From: Atopsyche davidsoni
Taxonomy: Eukaryota > Arthropoda > Insecta > Trichoptera > Hydrobiosidae
Assembly: GCA_022113835.1 (NCBI GenBank)
Contig: JAILWY010000007.1
Coordinates: 1,679,001-1,743,000 of the forward strand
Direction of reading: 5' to 3'
Length of the DNA: 64,000 nucleotides
The notes beneath the pieces are model-generated. The model did not search any database and was not told where the DNA came from. It saw only the letters and a list, made by a program, of their open reading frames with translations. The translations under genes and the position numbers were made by a program. This document shows positions 12,261 through 23,197 of this stretch, one piece after another. Numbering within the stretch: position 1 is the first letter of the stretch; each line of letters begins with the position of its first letter.

Positions 12261-14541
12261 GAAACCCCGCTTCGCCGCGTCAAAATAAAATTAACGCCGA
12301 CGGGTTTATTTGCGGGCATCCGTGTTCCAGGAATGCGCTGAATGAAAAAACGCAGAGTGACAGATTTATAAATAGGCCCACCCCGAGCGCGAGCGTTAAA
12401 TTTGTGCACAGTAATTACATAAAATTATAGGGCACTCGTTCTCGTTTTAATCACTCAAGAGTATTCAGTTCAAGGTCGTGTAAATCAAAACACAAAAATA
12501 TCGACTGCGCCGTCTACGTGTCAAGTTTGTTTTGAGAAAGTCTCGGTATTCCAGTCTCGCCGGTCGTCTATTGACGCGTCCGCATCGAGGGCGTGCACCA
12601 GTTCGAAGCGCCGATTGTTTCGCAATTGTATAAAAAGAAAATGAATCATTCATGTTGATGCAAATAATTTGCAACTACTCTTTTGTCGTTTCATGTAGGC
12701 ATGTAGATTTATTTATATATTTATCCCTCCTCCGCATTTTCATAAAAAAAAAAAAAATTTGGTAGTCATCGGGCGCGTGAAAGGGTTAACAGGAAGCAAT
12801 TCCTCAGTCAATCGTGCGGATAGTTCTCGATCGTCGAGACCGGAGGAGTCCGGCTCTCATCATCCCCATAGCATCATCCGCATATTCAATTATAACACCA
12901 TAGGCAGGTGTCGGGACGACCTTCCCGAAATAGTTTATATATTTTATTATTTATAATCATTTTGAATACCGGTCTGCCATTTTCCTCGAGACATTTTTTT
13001 TATGAGAAATTTTCAATTTGAGACTGCTATCGCCGACGGGGGCGGGTCGGCCTGACGCCATTGTTACCCTCGCCGGATTAAAACCGATCCCACCCATTTC
13101 CATTGCCTCCCAGCCACAAAAAAAATACTCGTCATATCTAAAATTATGCTATGGTTGAACAAAAAAATATTTTTTTGAGGGGGGCGGGTCTCCAGAAACA
13201 AGGATGTTTGCAAACACGAGGGTGTCACATTGACCATACAAACTGTGCGAGATTCTTCAGCATGTTTTTATGGGAGTCAATCCAATGGAATGTTTAGGAT
13301 ATTAAATTATACAAATTTTATTAATTATTTACCTGTTTTGATATGCAAATATTTTTACTATGCTGAATGGTGTTTTTGAAACATCACTGTATAGTTTTAA
13401 TTCCCTACTGGTGATTTACAAAACAAGGCCGATCCTCTGAAATAATATTGTGCATTCCAATAGGGTGGTGATTTTTTTTTTTTTTATACCACATTGAAAC
13501 TCGAGGGGGGCAGATACAGTTGCAATGCGTGATTTTCAATACAGAAATAGGGAATACGCGGGGATTTCTTTTATAAATAACTAATTGCCGCTTCCCGAGC
13601 CCCTTACATCACGAGAGCCGGGCCCGTCGGTGGAGGCGGCGACAGAAATAGTACGCAACTTTTTTAACATCTCAGAAAATACCCCGCTCGGGAGGTTGGG
13701 TTTCAATCCCGTTTTCGCAAGACCGGCCAACTTGCGCGGATCTGACCTACAAGTTACCGATCCAATTGGATCACCAGAAAAAAAACCCACGACGGGGGGG
13801 GGAAGGAGTCACGACCCCGGGGAGGGTCGCTGTCACCCCCGAGCACCCCCAAACACCCACAAACGTAAATAAATATAATCGTATCGAGTTATCGTCAACA
13901 TAAAAGGACACGTCCGCTCTCTGCAGTCTCGTGACATAATAAAGATAAAACTTCATTTTATTTTTAAATAACAGGCCGGCGCTTGCCATTGGCACACAGC
14001 GACATGTAGATTTGGAGCAAATACCTATGTAATAAGATTTCATACACCCGCCCACGCGAATATCTCCCCGCTAGGTGCGATTCTAAATAAAGTTATGGAG
14101 AATCGGGATAAAACTGCGAGTGCAGGTCGTTTTGCGAATTCGCCCCGCGGCGGGGAGCGCAATACTGAACAAATGCACCTCTCGGGAATGCAATGCACGG
14201 CGGGCATGGCGGACACGCGACGATAGCCGGCCTTTGACAACTGCTCGTCAGGATCGAAGTTATCGACTGTTTCGCGGCCAGCTTGCGGCACGAGTCGCGA
14301 CAGAGCGAGTGAAATGTGTCCGGCCCCCCTCGGGCGCTCGCCTCCGGCAAAAACTGACGGCAAACACCGGCTCCCGGTGTAAATAAACTCGCGGGGAACG
14401 CACTCGAAAACAACCGAACGGACGGGTCAACATCGGAGTTCACTGAGCGAATTCGCGTATAATTCGCATATTTTCACTATCAACGATCGAATACTGATCG
14501 GCTAGGGCGCGTTATCGGCGATTTCGGCTGTCGTAACTGAC

Positions 14542-14664
14542 CTTTTTCTGTTGCTTTTCCCACGCCGGATCGAGGAGTCCCTCGCGCTCCCATTCCTCTT
14601 CGGGTTCCATGTAGCCGTCTCCGTACATCCCCTGCTCCATCCCCATAATCCCGTTGTCCATCAT
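14542..14664 (-). CDS. Actn: alpha-actinin, first coding exon (N-terminus)
   Basis: This exon encodes 41 residues from a double ATG (first ATG at 14664-14662) to the donor AAAAAG|gtcagt, with the intron starting at 14541 in phase 0. The end of the peptide, EEEWEREGLLDPAWEKQQKK, is the hallmark N-terminus of insect alpha-actinin just before the first calponin-homology domain. Alpha-actinin is an antiparallel dimeric actin cross-linker of the muscle Z-disc, stress fibres and cell cortex. It has two CH domains, four spectrin repeats and C-terminal EF hands. None of those are in the window; the CH1 exon must lie beyond position 1. The upstream residues (MMDNGIMGMEQGMYGDGYME) are the variable Met/Gly-rich leader. 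The exon is GC-rich compared with its flanks. I chose the first of the two ATGs; starting at the second would remove one residue. Confidence 0.93.
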
Positions 14665-14960
14665 GGTCACAAACAACACTATCCGTCGATCAGTCGCGGT
14701 TCGTTATAGGTTATGAAGTCGAAAATAAACGAAATTGTTAGTGGATATCCGCACGGCGCGGGAGCGAGAGCGGGACCGACACGGCGGCAGACGCGCGCTG
14801 GCTGTTCGGCGCTGATCGCCGGCACTGGCGCGGGGCGGGGCGCGGGGCGCGGGGTGGCCGCCGCCGGCTCCCCTCCGCTCGGCACTTTGACGTTTCTGCC
14901 AGGGGTCCTCAACCGCCACGTCTGTGCGCTCGCGACAGTTTCCCACCGTTATTGCCACAA
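14665..14960 (-). promoter_or_regulatory. Actn: Probable Actn promoter and 5' leader
   Basis: Directly upstream of the Actn ATG on the minus strand is about 80 bases of moderately AT-rich leader. Beyond it is a GC- and CpG-dense block (about 14750-14900) in otherwise AT-rich DNA, as expected for a housekeeping-type CpG promoter. I see no convincing TATA box at a sensible distance. The transcription start cannot be fixed from sequence alone. Above about 14960 the composition falls abruptly to AT-rich. Confidence 0.6.
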
Positions 14961-17900
14961 TATTTTTTCAATATTGTTGCGTATTATTTTAATGAATAGT
15001 AAATTTACCGAAATATCCAATTTTTTCTGTTCTTCAATTTTATCCTTATCTATTTTTGAGAAAGATTACTTTATATAGTTGCAAGATTGACTCATTTATT
15101 GTAACATGTAAAAAAAAAAAACTATTCAATTAATCAGCCAGCGGTTTATAACAACTGAATAAAAACAAGTTCTGACTGTGGAAGCTACACGAAGCAGTAG
15201 TCTGCATTATCGACTGGCACATTGAAAGAAAGCGCGGAAAGTTTGATTGTCATTTGACAACTATCTGAAATAAAGTAGTAAAAAATACTTGTTTACCTAA
15301 AATTTGTATTTTAATTCTTATTGAGGAAGGTGGTTGGTACGAAGATTAATAATTCGTGACGTCTTTTCGTTGTTTCATTGATAAATCAAACACTTTTTAA
15401 TTTGATCACCATGGCAATTTGTATGATGTGTATTGCTGGGACATGTGTATTGTGCTGTTCAGTTTTTGATGCTGACGATGATTTATAGCACATATATAAA
15501 TATATGTATTACCGTCTTATTATTTATAAAGAGTATATTTTATATATTTATGTATTATAAAAGTAGCGATTTAATTGTATTAAAACATTATTACCATGTG
15601 TGTAAAATGGCTGTTTTATCAACTTTCGTTACCCGTGACAACAACCAAGAAGCAAGTTTACATTGCTCCCGTGAGATGGCGTCTAAAATTATGGTGTTGT
15701 CAGAACAAAAAAAACATTCACCATATAAAATATCAATAATAGAAAAGTCTCTATGTTTAATGGTGAAATACATATCTGTAACGTGCTCTGTATATAATAG
15801 AAAACTGTTATGAAATATAATGAATATTTAAATATTCTCTATCATTACATTTTCCCCAAGAGTGGTTCGATAAGCATCACATTAATGTTGACTATTATTA
15901 TATTTTATCTAATATTGGTATTCGATCAAAATGATTTTTGTTTCAAAGCTAAAATTATTTGCTACTTCTAGTTTTTAAATATAGGCAGTAAATGCTTTTT
16001 GGGAATTGATTTTAGAATAATTGTTATAAGAGTTTTATGTGTAATGAGCATGAGGGCGGATAAAAATTGAAAGCAATCCACAATATCTAAATAAATTTTA
16101 ATGCAATGCTTTGCATACATTCAATAATCACCATAAAAAAATGTACAATAAACAATTTTTGCGGAATGACAGCAGTCATCAATGAATTTCAGATTATTTG
16201 TGCATCAAAAGTAAAGAATTTCATACGACACTCTTTAATATCCATTTATATGGTTGCTTAACATCAAACAATAAGTATTTGGCTGTGTATACATTTATTA
16301 TATTATTTATGCATGGTAAATTATATTTGATTAAATAAATATTCACATTTATATACTTAAATATTCAAGTTGGCGATAACTATTTCAAGTTTGAAAGAAG
16401 GCAATCACTCGAACTCTGGATCACCACATGCGATTTCCAATTTCTACACTCTTCTAGGCCTTCAATGCTGAGTAAAATAGATAAAAAAAATTATTTGATT
16501 TAAATGCAGATCGATAGCTAAACCTTCAATCTTATCAAAGATTTTGACTATAAAATAATTTGTTTAAAAATATGAAATGTATATTGTATATTGATACTAC
16601 ATATTTATAAAATACATTGTGAGACTCATATAAAATTGTACTAATATTTGTAAAGGATCTTATTTATTTACAGTTTTTATAGAATTGCTAATGGGTATAA
16701 ATAATTCATTTGGAAGTTATTTAATGAATTAGTTATACCAAAAAAATGATAAATCACTTTTTTTTTACTATTGCAGATACGGATATATATTAAAATATGA
16801 AAAAGTAATAGATAAGAATGGTCTGAGAATCTACAGTTATACAGGAGCCTGATCTTCTATCTTTCTGAATGATCTTCATCATTCATCCATTTTTTTCTCA
16901 TTTAGATAATATTTTTCATAATCCAGTCATCAATAGCACAGCGCATTTAAACAAAATATTAATTTATTGTTTTTGGATAAACTGTAAATTTCACAAGGAA
17001 CTGCATAAAGTATCCTCAATAATCAAGCTTCACTTGAAACCGCTCTGCATAATTTAATGTTTCGTTTCTGCAAGCACTCTTTTTTGTGATTCAATGATGT
17101 CAAGTCGTTTGAAAATCAACAAAAGTGATGATGATCCAGAGTTACACGTAATGGTAAACTTTCACAAGTTAAAATACAGTCATCTTGATTTTGTAAAAGT
17201 ATTTATGTTAAAATACTTTTATTATTATCTATTAGATTACAAGATTCAATGTTAACAGATGGGTCATGCATCATGAGTAGGTAACTGAGAGGATTATGTG
17301 AACACCGCACATTGATTATACATAATAAGTACGGTATAAGAAATTGTCAAGAACATTCAATATTGTCTATCAAGTGGCTGTATTGTTACACAACTGACAT
17401 TTGTTCGCAATCAAGACAAGTAGGAGTGGACTAAACCAATAAAACCATAACATGTAAAACATCAGAACACTTGCGAGTTTAGCCAACCTCGATCCTTTAC
17501 ATATTCATATTGATACATTTTGAATGATTACGTTGGTCCCCTACATATTTCTTTATCCATTTATACATTATTAGAACTTCAGTGGTGGATGCACTAATGT
17601 GAAACGTTTTGTAGCTTATGCATTCAAAATTGAACATTTCAAATGACAAGACTAAATATAGGTCCACGTCCATCTCTTTTGTTGTATCAAAACTTGTTTG
17701 CATTGTAGCTACATTTACCGTAAAATACAAATATAACATTTGTGACAAAATAGACTTAAAAATTATACTTATTTCTCTTTGGCTGTTGCATATAAATTAA
17801 ATATTAACCAGACTTTAATGCTGAATTGTCTGTAATAGTGAACTCTTCGATAATTTCCAATAATATAGCCTTGTTAAGTTCACTAAATGACAAGCATGTT

Positions 17901-19099
17901 GGCCGAATATAACATGCAGTTTTGTATTGAATTGTAAATTGTAGCTATAATATTCTCAAGTCCATACACAGTGTTAGGCATCTAGACATTTTGAAATTTA
18001 GATAATAATACAGGGCATTCTAATTACTTGAAAAGGGGTGTTTGGGAAGTTAAATAAGCTTAACAACAATATAATGCACATTAAAAATTCTGTAGCTTTA
18101 CAAAAAATTGGGAAACAGTAGGATGAAACACCAACTAAATTGAAAAATATACACTTATAAAAGCTTGTCATGTTATATAGAATATGTCACGAAGGAAGTA
18201 TGGTGCTTGACTGACAGCATTATTGTAACATTTAATCACTTATTATTATTTATGCATTGTGTAAACACATACACAACAATTAGGTATTAGCATTACAAAA
18301 CATTTATATTATGACAAAAATTAAACGACACAAGTAATCGTATAAGCACATCCGAATATAATGAGCCAAGCCATCGGTCGTGACAGACTCCTGTACAAGT
18401 ATCTATACACATCAAGGAGAAACATGACCACTCAGGAACATGCCAATAACCAAATCAAACCAACGATTTCAAGTAAAACTATATCAGGCAACGACACTTC
18501 AAGTTTTGAACAATTAATAAATATATATTTATTTATTTCTCAGTATCAACATTTAATAGCAGGCTTATTAGGCGCAGAATAACAAATAATAATTATGAGC
18601 TGTCAACACTTCTTATAATAATCCGACTATGAGAACTCACAGGAAATAAAATTATTTTTCTTCCTGCAAATTATGAGTATCCACAAATGTAATTGTGTAT
18701 ATAAAATATATACACGATTACATTTGTTAAAAATTTAATAATAAATAAGCCTAAGTAATTTGTGTACAATAATCTGGGAAGTGGATTAAATTGTATAAAC
18801 TAAATATAAAACGAGAATTAATAATGATTAATATAATATTTTATACATAAACAACATTGAATAATTTTACGAAATAAATTACGTAATCAACGAAATGACA
18901 AATACTTTGATGAGGTATAAAACGTTAAGTAAAATTAGTCAAAGTAAATTATTATGTTTTAAATAAAAACATTTACATACCCTTTTAAATATATTATAAG
19001 TATATGTAGATTCTTGAAATTATAGAATTTATATCCCCAAGTAGGCGTAGTTAATACACAAAAATTCAGTTTTTGTTAAATAATGCTTGATTAGATGAT

Positions 19100-19262
19100 G
19101 TATTAGGAATATCAGATCTGAATGCCAGAACTTTGAAAGGAAAGGATTGTATAATAATGCTATCGGGCAGCAGCAATGCGGAAACCTTTCCTTCGAATAA
19201 AAACTGCAGCGTAGACCTACAGTAGGACCCACAACACTTTTCACTCTAAGAAAACCATTAAC
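19100..19262 (+). repeat. Copy of the LINE-tailed non-autonomous repeat (5' and 3' truncated)
   Basis: Contains ATATCAGATCTGAATGCC, AAGGAAAGGATTGTATAATA, GCTATCGGGCAGCAGCAATG and AGGACCCACAACACTTTTC in the family order, ending at AGAAAACCATTA. The conserved 3' tail is absent. Confidence 0.75.
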
Positions 19263-22200
19263 CGACTTATTAATACGAAGAGATGATGTATTAATTCAAT
19301 TTACAATGCATTGCAAAAAAAAAAAACCAGACAAGAGATTCCTAATAATGATACTTTCAGCTGTGGGCTCAGTTCTTGGAATTTTATGTCTTAAATAGCG
19401 CATCTGAGCATAAAACTAGTGACACACTAATTTATATTTTTTATAGCCTATTATATATTTGCTCGAGACAGCTGTTTCCATTTTTTAAGGTAAAAGCATT
19501 TTAGCATGTATACTTCGAAATCAGCCAATAGCGTCCCTTTATTTTGGGTGTTTTTTTAATGGTTTTGCAATGCAAAATGGGATGCTACTGGTTAAGTTCA
19601 AGCCGGTTGCAAGTTGTGTCGCGACGTGTGTAGAGGGTTTTATATTAGTGATCAAATGAGAGCTCTTACAGGATTATGGGAGATATTGCAAATTATGTTA
19701 TAAATTATTTTACAAATTAACTATTTGAATAACCACACGTATTATCAAACCCATATAGATTATCCACATGAAAGGACCCTAGTATCAAAATTGAACACTT
19801 GAAAATTGCTTTGCATACAATTTATACATTTCTGATCTAATATATATGCATCTAAATTTCTACTTTATAAATTTTCATATTTATAAATCAGACATGTGTG
19901 TTCTGAAAGAAAAGTAATTTACAAATGTAAAATTTTGATGCTCCGTGTGTCATGAGCTACAAGGGCCACATTAATGTAATAAAATATTGACAATAATAGC
20001 ATACCATAATAACTTGCTGATGAAATTACAAAATTCATCCCAATATTTCTGTTCGGTTATTTAGCAAAGTGAATATGATATATTTGATATATATAGTAAC
20101 ATTAGATTATGTACAAGCATACAAGTAAATATAATATTTCATTAATCTTGATATGTGGGGTAAAAGAAATGAAAAATTTAAAGAGAACTCAGTACCAGGA
20201 TTTGTTAGCGAAAAGTGTTTTGGATTTGTTTGAGTAGAAGATATTGAAATCACAATTTAGAAATACCTACAGCACATAGCTCTTGTAAAAGAATTTTAGA
20301 TCACAGTCAAGTAAAATATTTTTATAAGTACAGTGTTTAACAACTTCCTTTAATATCCCAAAAGATATGTTTATAGTTACATAAAACTTTGTCCATACAT
20401 ATTAAATTCATTGCATCTTCTCATTTTCAGAACTGTTACAAAAACAACCGATCGAAGAGTAAAAATTAAGGCGGTAAAGTTCCAAACGGCAGAACTCCAC
20501 AATAGATTTTACAATAATTTTTCTATCATCAAAGTTTTTAAGTATAAAAACATTGTCAACATTTTTAAAATTTTCATAATTTCTATAGATTTAATAATAT
20601 GCTTACGGTAACATCTTAAATAGTTAAGTGTAATATATATATATAATATATATAACTTATAGCCCTAAAATAATACTTTTGTCCAATTTCTCAAGCATGT
20701 TTAAACTTGATTAAGCTTATTATTTATGAATTAGTAAAATAATTGCCGTAGACTATTTAACTCTTATTCAATTTATATTTTTATTTGCAAGATAAGGAGA
20801 CATAGTAACTTACTAAATCATATTTAAATCCATTGGAAATAATGGATAAAAGTATTTTCTCAGGGCCAAAGTCATGGCGTAAAGTATAAATTATGAAGTC
20901 AGACAGTTATACTTACCAAGTACATTTATTCAAACTGACAAATAAAAACTCAATATTGATTATCATGATACATTCTCATACAGGAAGGTAATACCACTTT
21001 ATATAGCATATCGGTTTAGTTGAGAGAAAAAGTTTCCGTCTATATACATAAAAGCCTTCTGGAAATTGCAGATTTTTGCTGTGGAACGGAAATGAGAATA
21101 TATCATTTAGCTCAATAAATTCACACAACTATTGTGCCCACTCGTAGAAGTATGATTACAATCCCAATCCGTAATAACAGATTAATTTGCCATATCAGTT
21201 TGACATATATCTTTGCTATATTAACAATATAATTTGCGTTTGATAATATTTTAATTACATGAACATTTATGTGCTAAAATTTATTGTAAATATTTAATTA
21301 ATAATAAAAATAGTCCAAGAAAAATAAAATGTAATAAAAGTTTGATCTTGAATTTGTAAAATATCCTTGATCTGTGTTTAAGAATTTTATAATAAATTTC
21401 AGTATTCATTTAGTTAATTAATTAACCAGTAATTAATTAATGTGAACAAAATTTGACGGAGAGTACAATTGACTTACAACAACAATACTTTAAATCTGTT
21501 TTATTTTAATAATGAAGAATAAACAGACAAACAAAATAATACTAAACTATTCTTAATAATAAATTATTTCTGAAATCTTATTTAAATCATAATTTTATAT
21601 ATATATATATATTTAATATTGTAACAATAGGCCAAATTCAGCTGGCCAAGTATAAGAAAAAAAGTTGAATTAAACTATAAATGGATCACAGTCATAATAA
21701 ATTCAGTAGTTTTACATCAATCTGGTATAAATAATTGATAGAAAATTATTTATATTATAGGCAGAGTAAAAGTTTATGAATTTGGGTCAGTTTTGGAGCT
21801 CAGTTGTGTGAAGTTATTGGCAGCTAACAATAGAAGAATAGTTTTAGTTTGAAGGTACTTCTATACTTCACATATACAATGTATTCAGATATGAAAACAT
21901 TTTAGGGTAGGGAAATTTTGTTTACAATTTTGGGCATTAAAGTAATAAATCATGTTTATTTTTTAGTGATGTAGGGTTATATTTTGTACTGGAGAATACT
22001 TAGCGTGGAATGCAAGTGACTGTAGTCAGGAGTCACCGAGTGACAGCTCAGTTCTGTCATCCGCGTGGTCGACACCGTGAGTGCTCGCAGCTAAGACCTT
22101 GAGCCTGTTGCAAGTTTACAAACAGCTAGATTGTCTGGATCACAATAATGTATTTACTTTAAATGCGGAGATAAATTCAGATTATATTAATGAACGTGTA

Positions 22201-22330
22201 TCAAATTCATCAATGCATATACATAAATATCCTCTTCTCTCGATACATACGTATAATAAATATTTAAAATGCATTTTTTGGTTAATAATTTATCAGTCAC
22301 TTTTACCAAAAATATTTCTTCAATAGAATT

Positions 22331-22517
22331 AGATTATAATACGGTACGCGTACTAGTAACGACATACAAACAGTACGGACCGGCCGCGGTTACAAAAGAC
22401 TTGCTTGCAAATCTCCCTCTGGCGCAGCAGACTGCCGAGAGGGCACGTCTGACAATATCAAATATGCAACCCCGTCCTAACGAACGTGGACATCAATCGC
22501 TACCAAATCAAATTTAA
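22331..22517 (+). other. Unassigned coding-like block in the 3' flank
   Basis: A plus-strand frame is open for about 60 codons to a TAA at 22515-22517, after an acceptor-like TTCTTCAATAG. Its composition is richer than the AT flanks and it reads like protein (for example AAVTKDLLANLPLAQQTAER), but I do not recognise it. None of the minus-strand frames is open throughout. A second block at 21973-22079 (+) ends in a strong donor-like GTGAGT, but its splice phase does not fit this one. It could be a terminal exon, a mobile-element relic or conserved 3' UTR of the minus-strand gene. Confidence 0.25.
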
Positions 22518-22681
22518 ATGTACACAATATAACACGTATATCCATAGCTGATTTCATAGATATGTTTTCTCCTTGTTTATAAATAAAGCAAGGCAGAATG
22601 CACACATACCAACAGCACAGCTCTCTTTAGAAATAAGATCCATTTGATCTCAATTTTAGAAATTGTCTGCGTGGACTACAT

Positions 22682-23197
22682 TTACATTCCATAGTCGAAG
22701 CTTTCCCATTCTGGAAATCTGGAGTCTTGCAGCTCCATGTTTTGTTTGCATTCGTCAATCTGCTCATCCTGAACCCGGAATATTCCCGTAGTAGCCTGGA
22801 ACACCAGTGTCTCCAGGACCCGTTCATTCTTGATTGCTTTGGATGGCAGCACTATCTTCAGCAGCTCTTGGGGAGGGATCCTGTACAGTTTGAGATCTCT
22901 CGTGAGTCTGTCCATGATACATTTAAACTCCAACTTTGCATCCACTTTGGATGCTGTTTTCCCTCGTACTTTGTTCTTGGCCCAGCTCAGCATGGCCTCA
23001 AACTTTCTCATCTCGGTGCAGTCAAGGTTGCGACACATTATCATCTGAACCATGGATTCTGATAGGTTGTCAAACTCGGGTGTGGTGAATATGGCAAAGG
23101 AGCGCTGTTCTATAAAGGCTAGGATCATATTGACTAGCTCAGAAGCAGATGTGTATCGCCAGTAGTAATTTTCCAATGAAACCAGCATGGTGCATAC
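22682..23197 (-). CDS. gprs: RapGAP-BTB gene, terminal exon (BACK domain and stop)
   Basis: The acceptor aattttcag precedes 23197 and the TAA stop is at 22684-22682. It encodes 171 residues: VCTMLVSLENYYWRYTSASE, a BACK-type helical domain with ESMVQMIMCRNLDCTEMRKF, FEAMLSWAKNKVRGK, LKLYRIPPQELLKIVLPSKA and NERVLETLVFQATTGIFRV, then a short acidic tail ending WESFDYGM. BACK domains place bound substrates in Cullin-3 complexes and are typical of BTB proteins. Confidence 0.95.
   Translation of the reverse strand, partial: VCTMLVSLENYYWRYTSASELVNMILAFIEQRSFAIFTTPEFDNLSESMVQMIMCRNLDCTEMRKFEAMLSWAKNKVRGKTASKVDAKLEFKCIMDRLTRDLKLYRIPPQELLKIVLPSKAIKNERVLETLVFQATTGIFRVQDEQIDECKQNMELQDSRFPEWESFDYGM

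Larger units (their letters stand above)
1..14541 (-). other. Actn: Actn intron 1 (continues off the left edge)
   Basis: Everything below the Actn donor at 14541 reads as intron: I found no CH-domain coding sequence on the minus strand and no other credible gene. Contents include a diverged direct duplication (673-757 and 1371-1462), a purine-rich degenerate repeat (1930-2160), a TTAA-flanked element with long inverted arms (7495-9413), GC-rich patches without clear coding sense (9530-9790, 10960-11230), a degraded repeat-family copy (10080-10325), a SINE (11700-11880) and a CpG island (12000-12260). The stretches 2400-7490 and 12300-14500 hold nothing I can name. Confidence 0.75.
14961..22681. 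other. Intergenic / 3' flank between Actn and the RapGAP-BTB gene
   Basis: AT-rich sequence with no defensible coding region and only one clear interspersed repeat (19100-19262). On the minus strand the first AATAAA below the RapGAP-BTB stop codon is at 21955-21960, about 0.7 kb downstream, so part of 21.9-22.68 kb is probably that gene's 3' UTR. Two more complex blocks (21973-22090 and 22331-22517) are described separately. No gene or RNA is visible at 15.0-21.9 kb. Confidence 0.6.

Noticed and set aside
12010..12288. Open frames on both strands through the GC-rich block
   Set aside because: Ala/Arg/Pro-rich composition follows from the CpG island; no domain, start context or splice sites support a protein.
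14713..15078. 121-codon plus-strand frame upstream of Actn
   Set aside because: It is antisense to the Actn leader and promoter and runs from GC-rich into AT-rich sequence with no protein-like character.
15433..15813. 126-codon plus-strand frame in the intergenic region
   Set aside because: Mostly hydrophobic and aromatic residues from T/A-rich codons; no conserved pattern.
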